Source: Micromonospora coxensis
GTDB lineage: Bacteria; Actinomycetota; Actinomycetes; Mycobacteriales; Micromonosporaceae
DNA: 64,000 nt
Assembly (NCBI RefSeq): GCF_900090295.1
Contig: NZ_LT607753.1
Location: 3,906,001 to 3,970,000, forward strand
Direction of reading: 5' to 3'
A model generated the notes under the pieces. The model was not told where the DNA came from. It did not search any database and was given only the letters and a program-made list of their open reading frames with translations. The translations under genes and the position numbers were made by a program. Numbering within the stretch: position 1 is the stretch's first letter; every line of letters begins with the position of its first letter. Shown one piece after another: positions 8,662-17,728 of this stretch.

Positions 8662-9165
8662 TCAGCCGACCGGGCTGATCTTCACGATGCTCGCGGGGAT
8701 GCCGGGCCCGCAGTCGATCCTCGGCACGGCCGAGGAGATGGTGACCTTGACGGTGGTGCCGGTGCCGTAGGTGCCCATCCCCGCGCCGTAGAGGGCGTAC
8801 TCCCGGCCGTCGTCGGTGACCAGGCCGTAGCAGGGCCCGTCGCCGCCCCGGACGATCCGGCCGGCGAGCACGTCGGTGCGGCGGCTGTCGGTCGGCGTCT
8901 TCGGCAGGGTCGGGGTCGGCGGCAGGGTCGGCAGTTCGGTGGCGGAGAGCGGGGTGGGGCGGCCGGCGGAGGGGACCGGCCGGCCGGACGGCGGCTGCGC
9001 CGACGGCGTACCGGAGGGGACCTCGGCGGGCAGGGACGGCGACGGCGACGTGGCGCCGGGCGTCGGTTCCTCGGACACGGTGTCTCCGTTCCCGGCACAG
9101 CCCGCGAGGGGTACGAGCAGGGCCAGCGTGAGCGCGGCCGGCAGGCCGACGGTACGTGGTGTCAC
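8662..9165 (-). CDS. Putative lipoprotein
   Basis: From GTG 9165 the product is 167 residues: a signal peptide with hydrophobic core (LTLALLVPLAGC) ending in the lipobox L-A-G-C, then a Thr/Ser/Pro-rich tether of about 70 residues, then a small C-terminal domain with two cysteines that could form a disulfide. It should be lipid-anchored outside the membrane. An upstream in-frame start would put 35 extra residues before the signal peptide and read through the terminator of the next gene, so I reject it. Function unknown. Confidence 0.7.
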   Translation of the reverse strand: MTPRTVGLPAALTLALLVPLAGCAGNGDTVSEEPTPGATSPSPSLPAEVPSGTPSAQPPSGRPVPSAGRPTPLSATELPTLPPTPTLPKTPTDSRRTDVLAGRIVRGGDGPCYGLVTDDGREYALYGAGMGTYGTGTTVKVTISSAVPRIDCGPGIPASIVKISPVG

Positions 9166-9240
9166 ACCCCTCGGACGCGGCGGCGGCCCCGTCGGTTCCC
9201 GGGGTGGCGTGATCGGGCTGGTCCGGGTGGGGAAAGGGCG

Positions 9241-9270
9241 ATGCCCGGGCAGGTGACCCTGCCCGGGCAT
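9241..9270 (-). terminator. Hairpin terminator of first M6 protease gene
   Basis: A perfect 13-bp inverted repeat (ATGCCCGGGCAGG at 9241-9253, complement at 9258-9270) with a 4-nt loop, 22 bp past the stop of the leftward M6 gene. A weak T-run (CCCTTTCC) follows in the leftward direction. Confidence 0.7.
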
Positions 9271-9292
9271 CGGTGGTGCGGTGATCAGCGGA

Positions 9293-11695
9293 TCAGGAGA
9301 AGCGGACCTTCAGCGAGGTGCCGTTCTGCTCCAGGACGCGGATCTTGGTGCCGGTGGCCGGGAGCTTGACGCCGTGGTTCGGCAGCTCCTCGTACCAGTA
9401 CTTCTTGGTGTCGTCGAACAGCGGCTGCGCGGCCTGCCCCCGGATGTACTGCGGCTGGCTGTTGATGTGCAGCGTGAACGAGTCCGCCTTCTTCAGGCTG
9501 AACGGCGCGTCGTAGACCTGGACGCGGGCCCGCCAGGGCTGCCCGGTCAGGTTGTAGATCGGCCGCGGGTGCGCGTCGATGATCATGTTACGACCTTCGC
9601 CCGGGTGCTCGAAGGTGTCGTTGTCCGCCCACCGGGTGTTCCAGTAGGAGATCAGCAGACCCTCCTGGTACGCGTAGTGGTCCACGTAGTCCGGGCGGGT
9701 GTTCGCGTAGCCGAAGTAGTACGGGCCGGTCTTCAGGTACTGGTCGTACGAGACGTACGACCGGTTGCCGGCGATGTAGTAGTTGTCGAACAGGCGGGTG
9801 TAGGTCTCGGCCTGGATGCTGAACCCGTTCAGGGTCCAGCCCTCGGCACCGGCCTCGGCACCGTCGCTGAGCACGGTCTGCCCGTCGGCGGTCACGGTGA
9901 TCGCGTCACCGTAGAAGCCGCCGGAGGAGACACCGCCGTCGGTCTGGTAGCGGAGCCGGAACTGCACGACCTGGCCGGCGAGCGCGTCCATCGGGATGGT
10001 CACGTCGACCCACTGGTCGTCGCTGGAGCCGTCGAGCGCGAAGCGCCCGGCCGAGATCTCCTTGAGGGCCTTGCCGTTGGCCGTGCCCGGCAGCGTGGAC
10101 CAGTTCTGGCCACCGTCGGTCGAGGCCTCGAAGAAGAGGTAGTCGTAGTCCTCCTCGATGTTGTAGCGACCCTTCATCGACAGCGTGGCGCTGCTCTTCC
10201 CCGTGAGGTCGATGGTCCGCGTCATCGAAGTGTTCAGGTCGTCCTCGTTGCCCGAGAAGAACTGCTTCTCACCCTCGAACGGCTTGCCGTTCTGGAAGGT
10301 GTACTCGCGCTGCGGCAGCACCACCACGGCGGCCTGGGCCTTGGCGGAGTTGTACTCCTGCGGGCCCAGTTCCAGGGTGCGCTTCTGGCCGGCCACGACG
10401 ACCTCGTAGTCGAGCCAGCCGAGCTGGAGCTTGTTCCAGGCGCCGAGGTCGCCGCCCCGCTCGCCGATGCCACCGTCGTTCTTGGCGCCGAGCCGGCTCT
10501 GGGCCATCAGGGTCCAGTGCTCGTTGTTGTTGTCCCCACCGTTGGTGACGTTGTAGTCGTCCGGCAGACCGAGGTCGTGGCCGTACTCGTGGTAGAAGAC
10601 GCTGCGGCCGCCGTTCTCCGGCTGGATGGTGTAGTCACCGATCCACACGCCCGTGTTGCCGATCTGGGTACCGCCGGCCGGGAAGTTGGCCGGGCCGGTC
10701 GAACCCTGGTCGGACGCGAAGGCGTACCAGCGGTGGCTCCAGATGGCGTCCTCACCCTGGTACGGGTCACCGTCGGCCTCGTCGCCGCCGGAGTGGACGA
10801 TCTGGAAGTGGTCGATGTAGCCGTCCGACTCGTTGAAGTCACCGTCGGCGTCGTGGTCGTAGCGGTCCCACTGGTCCATCGCCTTGACGTCGGCGGCGAT
10901 CTCCTCGTCGGAGCGCCCCTGCGCCTTCTGGTCGGCGACCCACTTGTTGGCGGCGTCGCGGACCAGCGCCCAGGTGTTGGTGCAGACGTTCGAGCCGCAC
11001 GGGTAGCCACCCGAGCGGCCGTACCGGGCCTCGTTGTACTGGACCTTGACCCAGTCGGTGACCTTGCCCTCGACGCTGTAGCGACCCGAGGACTGGGCCT
11101 CGTAGTACTGCTTCAGCGACTCGTCGCCCTGACCGGTACCGAAGTAGAGCTTGCGGTAGTAGTCAGCGCTGTAGTCCGCCTGCCAGACGGTGGAGTTGTC
11201 CACCGCGCGGTTCGGCTTCGGGATCTCGTTGTGCAGCGGCCCGTCGAACCGGGTCGGACCCGGGGTGTCCGGGTCGGTGTCCTGGTCCGGGTAGTTCGGG
11301 TGCCGCTCGTTGCCGAACTCCGCGAGGATCACGAAGATCCGGTCGGTCTGCTCGCGGGAGAGCTCGACGTACTGGTCCTGCGTCGGGGTGGAAGCCCCGA
11401 ACGTCCGGGCGCTACGCCCCTCGGCCTGGGTCTTGCCGACCTTGACGACCGTGCTGCCGTTGATCTTCTGCGCCTTGGCCCTGCCGGACAGGACCTCGCT
11501 CAGGCCCTCCTGACGCAGTGCCCGCCGCTTGGTCTCGAGCGGGTTGGGCAGATCGTGATCGACGTGAGCGTGCTCGGCGGTCGACGGGGCGGTCGCCGGC
11601 GAATTCGCCGCCGGCGCGGCGCTGGCGGACGTGCCCGTCACCAGTCCTGTCGCCGTCAGCGAGAGCCCGAGCAGACCCACTGCGACTTTGCGCAC
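9293..11695 (-). CDS. Secreted M6 (immune inhibitor A) metalloprotease, copy 1
   Basis: An 800-residue exported zinc metalloprotease of family M6. GTG at 11695 follows GGAGGT and begins a clear Sec signal (VRKVAVGLLGLSLTATGL, cleavage near ASAAP). A propeptide follows, then the catalytic domain with H-E-Y-G-H-D-L-G-L-P-D at about 369-379; the two His and Glu match the HExxH zinc site. Two Asp-rich loops (YDHDADGDFNESDGYIDHF region) look calcium-binding. The C-terminal 350 residues are beta-rich and include an MAM/lectin-like segment (YDYLFFEASTDGG). The gene ends in its own terminator and is the left member of three related genes. Confidence 0.92.
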   Translation of the reverse strand: MRKVAVGLLGLSLTATGLVTGTSASAAPAANSPATAPSTAEHAHVDHDLPNPLETKRRALRQEGLSEVLSGRAKAQKINGSTVVKVGKTQAEGRSARTFGASTPTQDQYVELSREQTDRIFVILAEFGNERHPNYPDQDTDPDTPGPTRFDGPLHNEIPKPNRAVDNSTVWQADYSADYYRKLYFGTGQGDESLKQYYEAQSSGRYSVEGKVTDWVKVQYNEARYGRSGGYPCGSNVCTNTWALVRDAANKWVADQKAQGRSDEEIAADVKAMDQWDRYDHDADGDFNESDGYIDHFQIVHSGGDEADGDPYQGEDAIWSHRWYAFASDQGSTGPANFPAGGTQIGNTGVWIGDYTIQPENGGRSVFYHEYGHDLGLPDDYNVTNGGDNNNEHWTLMAQSRLGAKNDGGIGERGGDLGAWNKLQLGWLDYEVVVAGQKRTLELGPQEYNSAKAQAAVVVLPQREYTFQNGKPFEGEKQFFSGNEDDLNTSMTRTIDLTGKSSATLSMKGRYNIEEDYDYLFFEASTDGGQNWSTLPGTANGKALKEISAGRFALDGSSDDQWVDVTIPMDALAGQVVQFRLRYQTDGGVSSGGFYGDAITVTADGQTVLSDGAEAGAEGWTLNGFSIQAETYTRLFDNYYIAGNRSYVSYDQYLKTGPYYFGYANTRPDYVDHYAYQEGLLISYWNTRWADNDTFEHPGEGRNMIIDAHPRPIYNLTGQPWRARVQVYDAPFSLKKADSFTLHINSQPQYIRGQAAQPLFDDTKKYWYEELPNHGVKLPATGTKIRVLEQNGTSLKVRFS

Positions 11696-11960
11696 GTGGT
11701 ACCTCCGGTGTGAGGGAACCGGCCCAACGGGGGTACGGGCCGGTGAATGCGTCCGACTGGTGGGACCAGTGGGACTCATGGTGAACATAGACACTGCCGG
11801 GACCGGTGGGAAGACGCCCGCGTCGATTTGTTGCAACTTCTTGATGGGAATGCTTTTCACCGTCACACATCCGCTGTTCATCAACGGCTGTGAGCTGGGA
11901 AGACCTGCCGGCGCGGTATTCGCAGTGACAGATTTCGATCAGATTGCGATGGCGCGCAAA

Positions 11961-12000
11961 ACAGTGGGGGCCGGTGGCGTGTGCCACCGGCCCCCACTGT
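11961..12000 (-). terminator. Strong hairpin terminator of second M6 protease gene
   Basis: A perfect 18-bp stem (11961-11978 with 11983-12000) closes a GTGT loop, followed in the leftward direction by TTTTGCG. It lies 11 bp past the stop of the second M6 gene. The combination of long stem and T-run makes this the clearest intrinsic terminator in the window. The remaining gap up to 11695 must hold the promoter of copy 1; no obvious -35/-10 pair was found. Confidence 0.9.
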
Positions 12001-12011
12001 CGACCAATCGG

Positions 12012-14318
12012 TCAGTTGGTGACCTTCACGACCATGTCGTCGGTCGGGTCGGTGCCCTGCTTCAGGATCTCGATCTTGGTGCCGGTGCCGGCCACCTTCA
12101 CCGAGTTCCACGGGTTGTTGCTGTTCCAGTACTTGTTGATGCCGTTGTCGGTGAAGACCGGCGTCGGGTCGAGCTGCGGCACGGTGACCGCCACCCCGTT
12201 GCGGTGGAAGGTCTGTGCCGGCTTGGCGTACAGGCTGAACGTCGCGTCGTAGCCGTTGCGACGGTTGCTGATGGTGCCCTGTCCGCCAACGTTGATCTTG
12301 CCGGGGCGCACGTCCACCGGCAGGTTCAGGCCGTAGCCCGGGTGCTGCGAGGTGTTGTTGTCGCCGTACGCGAGGTTCACGTACCACACCAGCATGCCGG
12401 GGTGGTTCGCGAAGCGCTCCACGAAGTCCGGCCGGGTGTTGCCGAATCCGAAGTTGTACCCACCGGTGCGCAGGGTGTCGTCGTAGCCGACGTAGGACCG
12501 GTTCTCCGCGATGTAGAAGCGGGGGTACGAGTCGGTGACCGAGCCGGTCATCCGGGTGAAGCCCTTGGCGGTCCACTCGGCGGCCAGCGTCTCCGCGTCG
12601 TCGGTCCAGGCGACCGCGCCGTTGGAGACGAGGGAGATGTTGTCCAGGAACGCGCCGGCGAGGTGCACGCCGCCGTCGGTCTGGTAGCGGTAGCGGAACT
12701 GCACGGTCTGCCCGGCGTACGCGGACAGGTCGTAGGTCAGGTCGACCCAGTTGCCGCTGGTGGAGCCGTCGACCCCGGTCTCACCGGCGTCGATCGACGA
12801 GTTGCTCAGCGGAGCCCAGGTGGCGCCACCGTTGGTGGACACCTCGGCGTAGAGGTAGTCGTAGTCCTCTTCGATGTCGTACCAGGCCTTGGCGGTGATC
12901 GACGCGGAGGTCGAGCCGCTCAGGTCCAGCGTCCGGGTCAGCGTGGTGTTCAGGTCGTCCGCGCTGCCACCCCACCACTCGTACGAGCCCGCGAACGGGG
13001 TGTTGTACGAGGTGGTCTGGGTCTGCGGCGGGAGGTTGACCACCACGGCCTGGGCCTTCGGGCCGTCGCTGTCCCCGGCCGGGCCGAGGGTCACCTGGGT
13101 GCTGCCCTTGCCGTACTCCACGGTCGAGTAGTTCAGCCAACCGAGGTACAGCTTGGAGAACGGGTCCATGTAACCCGGGGTGGAACCGATGTCGTCGGTG
13201 CCGTGGCTCAGCCACGAACCGGACGCCATGAGGCTCCAGAAGCCCACGCCGTTGTCGCCGCCGGCGGTGTCGTAGTAGTCCGGCAGACCGAGGTCGTGGC
13301 CGTACTCGTGGGCGAACACGCCCAGACCGCCGTTCTCCGGCTCCGTGGTGTAGTCACGGATCCACATCCCGGTGTCGCCGATCTGCACGCCACCGGCGAG
13401 GTTGCCGGCCGGACCCGCGGAGCCCGCGAGGTTCGGGAAGGCGGCCCACCGGTGCGACCAGATGGCGTCCTCGCCCTGGGCGCCGCCGCCGGCCTCCTCG
13501 CCCTCACCGGCGTGCACCGCCTGGAAGTGGTCGATGTAGCCGTCGGCCTCGTTGAAGTCGCCGTCGCCGTCGAAGTCGTACCGGTCCCAGATGTCGAACT
13601 GGGCCAGGTACTCCTTGATCTGCTCCGGCGTCTTGCCCGCCGCCTTCTGCGCGTCGTACCAGGCGGTGGCGGTGTCCTTGACGAAGTTCCAGTACCCGTC
13701 GGCCTCGGAGATGGCAGGGCTGCCGTACCGGGCCTCGTTGAAGGGCACCTTCACCCAGTCGCTGACGTCCCCGTTGACCGTGTAACGCCCGCCGGACTGC
13801 TTGAAGTAGAAGTCCCGCATCGACTCCCCAGGACCGAACATCATGTCCTGGAAGTGGGCCCGGTTGAAGTCCGACCGCCACAGGGTGCTGTTGTCGTCGG
13901 TCGAGTTGCCGTCCCAGTTGCGGTCCGGCCGGGGGATCTGGTTGTGGACCGGGCCGGCAGCTCCACCGGTCCGGGGGTCCGTCTTGTCGCCGAACTCGAC
14001 CAGCATGGTGAAGATCGGGTCGGTCTTCGGGGACTGCTGGTACTCGACGAACAGGTCGTCCTTGACCTGGATGACCTTCGAGCCGTTGCGCGTCTGAAGC
14101 TTGGCCTTGCCGGAGAGCAGGTCGGAGATGGCCTGCTTCTTGATCTCCCGCTGCTGATCCGCCTTCGGATCGGGGAGGTTGTCCTTGCCGTGCTTCGCCT
14201 TGTCGGCGCCGGGGGCCGGCTCCGCCGCCGGAGCGGCAGTGGCCGGGGCCGTGACGACACCGGCCGCCAGCAGCGCGGCCGCAGCCGAGGCCAGGCCGGC
14301 TGTGACTCGTCTCCTCAA
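12012..14318 (-). CDS. Secreted M6 (immune inhibitor A) metalloprotease, copy 2
   Basis: A 768-residue paralogue of the flanking proteases. TTG at 14318 follows AGGAGGAGG, and the product starts with a twin-basic signal peptide (MRRRVTAGLASAAAALLAAG, cleavage near ATAAP). The zinc site is H-E-Y-G-H-D-L-G-L-P-D at about 337-347. An Asp-rich loop (FDGDGDFNEADGYIDHF) precedes it, and a C-terminal beta-rich half carries the shared YDYLYAEVSTNGG segment. It has its own terminator and a 374-bp upstream gap, so it is probably a separate transcription unit. Confidence 0.92.
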   Translation of the reverse strand: MRRRVTAGLASAAAALLAAGVVTAPATAAPAAEPAPGADKAKHGKDNLPDPKADQQREIKKQAISDLLSGKAKLQTRNGSKVIQVKDDLFVEYQQSPKTDPIFTMLVEFGDKTDPRTGGAAGPVHNQIPRPDRNWDGNSTDDNSTLWRSDFNRAHFQDMMFGPGESMRDFYFKQSGGRYTVNGDVSDWVKVPFNEARYGSPAISEADGYWNFVKDTATAWYDAQKAAGKTPEQIKEYLAQFDIWDRYDFDGDGDFNEADGYIDHFQAVHAGEGEEAGGGAQGEDAIWSHRWAAFPNLAGSAGPAGNLAGGVQIGDTGMWIRDYTTEPENGGLGVFAHEYGHDLGLPDYYDTAGGDNGVGFWSLMASGSWLSHGTDDIGSTPGYMDPFSKLYLGWLNYSTVEYGKGSTQVTLGPAGDSDGPKAQAVVVNLPPQTQTTSYNTPFAGSYEWWGGSADDLNTTLTRTLDLSGSTSASITAKAWYDIEEDYDYLYAEVSTNGGATWAPLSNSSIDAGETGVDGSTSGNWVDLTYDLSAYAGQTVQFRYRYQTDGGVHLAGAFLDNISLVSNGAVAWTDDAETLAAEWTAKGFTRMTGSVTDSYPRFYIAENRSYVGYDDTLRTGGYNFGFGNTRPDFVERFANHPGMLVWYVNLAYGDNNTSQHPGYGLNLPVDVRPGKINVGGQGTISNRRNGYDATFSLYAKPAQTFHRNGVAVTVPQLDPTPVFTDNGINKYWNSNNPWNSVKVAGTGTKIEILKQGTDPTDDMVVKVTN

Positions 14319-14617
14319 AGGTCCTCCTCCTTTGTGGATCTGTTACATGACGGGGACGACCGAAGCCGGCACTGTCATGTGATGCGTCACTCACGATGAC
14401 AGAGCTTTCGACAGTTGTCACGGGTCAATTACGGCAGGAAGTGGGCTTCAAAACGGACCAAATCTGCTCGAATTGCCCGGCTGAATCGCGGCGGATTCAC
14501 GTTACGTTTCGGCCACGATCACCTAGCGTGATGGTGATTATGGAGTCCCCTTAGGGGAGCGAAGGAGCCCCGAAAAATGTCACACCGATTGACTGCGGAC
14601 GTTCCGGGCGCGTAAGA
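14319..14617. promoter_or_regulatory. Upstream region of second M6 gene
   Basis: No gene seen. The stretch is clearly less G+C-rich than its surroundings (for example near 14400-14580) and must carry the promoter of the protease gene that starts at 14318. Short symmetric elements such as GTCATGTGATGCGTCAC near 14375 could be regulator sites, but nothing identifies the regulator. Confidence 0.3.
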
Positions 14618-14663
14618 GGCGGGGCCCGCCGGTGAGCAAGTGTGCTCACCACCGGGCCCCGCC
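14618..14663 (-). terminator. Hairpin terminator of third M6 protease gene
   Basis: A long near-perfect inverted repeat: GGCGGGGCCC from 14618 and GGTGAGCA pair with TGCTCACC and GGGCCCCGCC ending at 14663, with one internal mismatch and a 4 to 6-nt loop. It lies 30 bp beyond the stop of the leftward gene. The following T content is weak. Confidence 0.75.
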
Positions 14664-14692
14664 GTGTGTCCCGAGGGACGGATGCGGACGGA

Positions 14693-17479
14693 TCAGTTCG
14701 TCGCGGGCGTCACCTGGACGGTCGCGTACGAGTTGTCCTTGGCGGTCCGCAGGATCCTGATCGACACGCCGTAGCCCACGCCCGCGTCACCCGGGTTGCC
14801 CGTGCCGAGGACGGTGAAGCCGAGGTCGGTGCCGTACAGGCCGGTCGCCGGGGAGCCGTCCGGGTTGGTGATCCGGGTGGTGTAGGGCGCGTTGCCCCGC
14901 GACGGCAGCACGACCGAGGCGTCGTTGTCCCGGGCGAACAGGCGCCCGTCGCGGACCTCGATGCCGGGGTACCAGCCCTTGCTGTCGGTGAAGACCGGCA
15001 CCGCGGGCTGCGCCGCGAAGTCGGTGCAGTACTCGCTGTACGGCTCGTCCGCCGCCTCCAGGCACTCCTTGAAGGGGTACGTGGAGTTCAGCGAGAAGGC
15101 CGCGTTCGCCGACTGCGGCCGGCTGGGCAGGTTGTCCAGCGTCGACGGGTCCTTCGCGGCCGCCGCGCCCTGCCGGCGGTACGGGTCGAAGTGCGAGTCG
15201 ACGATGAGCAGGCCGCCCTTGGCGCCGTAGCTGGGCAGCGCGGTCAGCTGCGCGGTGACGTGGTTGACGTCGCCGAGCGCGGTGTCCCGGTACCAGACCA
15301 GCATGCCCGGGGCGTTGTACGACAGCTTGTCCACCTTCCAGGCGTCCCGCGAGTAGACCGTGTCGTAGGCGTACTTCAGGCCGTTGTCGAAGCCGTCGAA
15401 GTTGCGCCACTCGGCCAGGTAGTAGTGCGCCTGGATGCTGGTGCCGCCGTCGATGCGCCAGCCCGCGCCGGTGGTGTCGACGAAGGTGCCGCCGGTCTGG
15501 GTCCAGCCGTTGGCCCCGCCCTCGACGTCGTCGCTCCAGGTGGTCGCGCCGCCGCCGGTGACCGAGAAGTCGTCGGCGAACCAGCCCCGCTCGAGGAACG
15601 CCTCGTCGGTGGCCTGCCGCAGCCGCAGCTGCACCGTCGTGCCGGCGTACGCCGACAGGTCGACGTAGTCGTGGCGCCAGCCGTGGGTGTCACCGGTCAG
15701 GCCGTACTTCTTGTTGCCGAAGTCGACCATGCGGCCGTTCGGGTCGGCGTAGTCGTCGTCGGTGCTGACCAGCTTGCCCGCGGCGTCGTAGACCTTCTGC
15801 TCGCGCCAGGTGGCGCCACCGTCGGTCGAGACCTCGACGAAGCCGTAGTCCCAGTCCTCCTCGATGACGTAGTTGTTCCACATCCAGAACTTCGCGTCGC
15901 CCGCCGCCGGCACCGCCACCTGGCGGCTCAGCTTCACGTCGGCCCAGTCCTGGTCGGCGCCGGAGTACCACATGTTCGCGCCGCTGTGCGGCGTGGCGAG
16001 CGTGACCACCTTGTTCGGCAGGTTGATCTTGATGCCGTCCTTGGTGCCCACCGGCGTGCGCGACGTCTGCCCGAGCTGGACGTCACGCGGGTCGCTGCCC
16101 GGCGCGATGGTCAGCGGGTCGGCCCAGCCGAGCACCCACTTGTCCCAGAGGCCCATGTGGGTCGGCAGCGCCTGGAAGATCTCGCCCGAGTGCGAGCCGG
16201 ACGCCATCAGGTCCCAGAAGTCGACGTCCGAGTCGGCGTTGCCGGAGGTGTCGTAGAGGTCCGGCAGGCCCAGGTCGTGCCCGAACTCGTGGGCGAAGAC
16301 ACCGACCCCGGCGTCCTCCGGCTGCACGATGTAGTTCGACACCTGCAGGTCGGTGCCGGGGATGGTGTAGCCGCCGGCGATGGACGACGAGTGCGCCCAC
16401 ACCGCGTACACGCCCTCCGCGCCGCCGCCGCGGGACTTGCCCTGGCCCGCGTGCACCAGCACCAGGTGGTCGATCACGCCGTCCGGCTCGAAGACGTTGC
16501 CGTCACCGTCCCGGTCGCCCTGGTCCTCGATGTCGTAGTCGGCCCACGGGAAGTTCGGGTCCATCTTCGCGAGGGTGTCGATGGCGTCGGTGGCGAGCCG
16601 CCCCGCGCCCTGCGGGTTGTCCGGGTGGCCGTTCATCGACTGCTGCCGGCCGGCGACCCAGTTGCCGTTCTCGTCCCGGAAGCAGCGCGACGCCGCGTAC
16701 CAGCCCTCCGAGTGCGGCACGGTGATCCACGGGCTGGCCTGCCCGTCCACCGTGTACGCGCCCTTGGACATCTCCAGGTACATGTTGTGCATGGTCCGGC
16801 CGGCCAGGCTGATGCCCGGCTTGCCGTCCGGCCCGGTCAGGTCCTTGCGGACCCGCTCGGTGATGCCCTCCTTCGTGTAGAGCATCTTGTCGAAGTGCTC
16901 CGGCGAGAAGTCCGGCACCCACATCGAGTTGTTGTCCAGGTGCGGCAGCGCGGCCGGGTCGGGGATGTTGTTGTGCTTCGGTCCGTTCTGCACGGTGCCG
17001 AGGACACAGCTCCGGTCCTCGAAGACCGTCTTGGGGACCATGACGTCGGTGAAGTCGTCGTTGGCCTGGTCGTTGAACTCCACCAGCAGGGTCAGCAGCT
17101 TGGCGGTCTGGGTGCCCTTGGCGTTCTTGATCTGCCGGGGGTTCTTGCCGGTCCTGATCGCCTGCGCCTCGGTCTTCGCGAGCTGGCGGGCGGCCACCGG
17201 GTTGCCCCGGGCGAACTTGCGGTCGTACGCGCGGGCCTCGTCGACGGCCGGGGCGTGGATGCCGCCCTTGCCCTTGACCTCCTTGCCGTCGGTGTCCGGT
17301 TGCACGGCCGGCTCGGCGTAGTTGATGTAGAACTCGTCGGTGCCGATCGTGGCCCGGGCGGGGCCGGACTCCTGGGCTGCCGCGCTGCCCGTCACGGTCA
17401 GTGACGTGGCGGCGAGGGCGATGGCGGGCAGCGCGACGAGTATGCGTCGGCGTGACCCGGATCGGGGAATGGTGTTCAT
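14693..17479 (-). CDS. Secreted M6 (immune inhibitor A) metalloprotease, copy 3
   Basis: The longest of the three paralogues, 928 residues from ATG 17479. An in-frame upstream extension of 76 residues lacks protein character, while ATG 17479 begins a signal peptide (RRRILVALPAIALAATSL) with CGGAG just before it. The zinc motif H-E-F-G-H-D-L-G-L-P-D lies at about 397-407. A segment not seen in the other two (DENGNWVAGRQQSMNGHPDN, about residues 269-288) lies before the Asp-rich loop. It probably degrades extracellular protein, as family members do; the substrate is unknown. The three genes look like tandem duplications followed by divergence. Confidence 0.92.
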   Translation of the reverse strand: MNTIPRSGSRRRILVALPAIALAATSLTVTGSAAAQESGPARATIGTDEFYINYAEPAVQPDTDGKEVKGKGGIHAPAVDEARAYDRKFARGNPVAARQLAKTEAQAIRTGKNPRQIKNAKGTQTAKLLTLLVEFNDQANDDFTDVMVPKTVFEDRSCVLGTVQNGPKHNNIPDPAALPHLDNNSMWVPDFSPEHFDKMLYTKEGITERVRKDLTGPDGKPGISLAGRTMHNMYLEMSKGAYTVDGQASPWITVPHSEGWYAASRCFRDENGNWVAGRQQSMNGHPDNPQGAGRLATDAIDTLAKMDPNFPWADYDIEDQGDRDGDGNVFEPDGVIDHLVLVHAGQGKSRGGGAEGVYAVWAHSSSIAGGYTIPGTDLQVSNYIVQPEDAGVGVFAHEFGHDLGLPDLYDTSGNADSDVDFWDLMASGSHSGEIFQALPTHMGLWDKWVLGWADPLTIAPGSDPRDVQLGQTSRTPVGTKDGIKINLPNKVVTLATPHSGANMWYSGADQDWADVKLSRQVAVPAAGDAKFWMWNNYVIEEDWDYGFVEVSTDGGATWREQKVYDAAGKLVSTDDDYADPNGRMVDFGNKKYGLTGDTHGWRHDYVDLSAYAGTTVQLRLRQATDEAFLERGWFADDFSVTGGGATTWSDDVEGGANGWTQTGGTFVDTTGAGWRIDGGTSIQAHYYLAEWRNFDGFDNGLKYAYDTVYSRDAWKVDKLSYNAPGMLVWYRDTALGDVNHVTAQLTALPSYGAKGGLLIVDSHFDPYRRQGAAAAKDPSTLDNLPSRPQSANAAFSLNSTYPFKECLEAADEPYSEYCTDFAAQPAVPVFTDSKGWYPGIEVRDGRLFARDNDASVVLPSRGNAPYTTRITNPDGSPATGLYGTDLGFTVLGTGNPGDAGVGYGVSIRILRTAKDNSYATVQVTPATN

Positions 17480-17670
17480 GCCGCTCCGTTTCTCGGGCAT
17501 GGGGAGAGAGGAATCGCCGGCTGCGGGTCGAAGTGACGCGCGTCGAAATCCGGCCGATGCGGCTGAACCTAAATGAGAAAGGAGCCGTCCGACAGGGGGC
17601 GACGAGCGCCTTTGGCCGTTCAGCCCGCCTCGACTCCACCGACCGAACGATTCGTACCCGGAAAACGGAA

Positions 17671-17712
17671 CCGGGGTGGGTGACGGTCCGTGCGGACCGC
17701 CACCCACCCCGG
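17671..17712 (-). terminator. Hairpin terminator of acs
   Basis: CCGGGGTGGGTG (17671-17682) pairs with CACCCACCCCGG (17701-17712), and an inner CGGTCCG/CGGACCG stem continues it. Leftward the hairpin is followed by TTCCGTTTTC. It lies just past the acetyl-CoA synthetase stop codon. Confidence 0.8.
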
Positions 17713-17728
17713 GGGCCTGCGTGCGATG

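Noticed and set aside
9281..11713. An 810-codon open frame on the + strand opposite the first M6 gene, and a 922-codon one at 11631-14399
   Set aside because: Their translations are Val/Leu/Gly/Arg-rich shadows of G+C-rich codons on the other strand. The minus-strand genes have signal peptides, zinc motifs and terminators.
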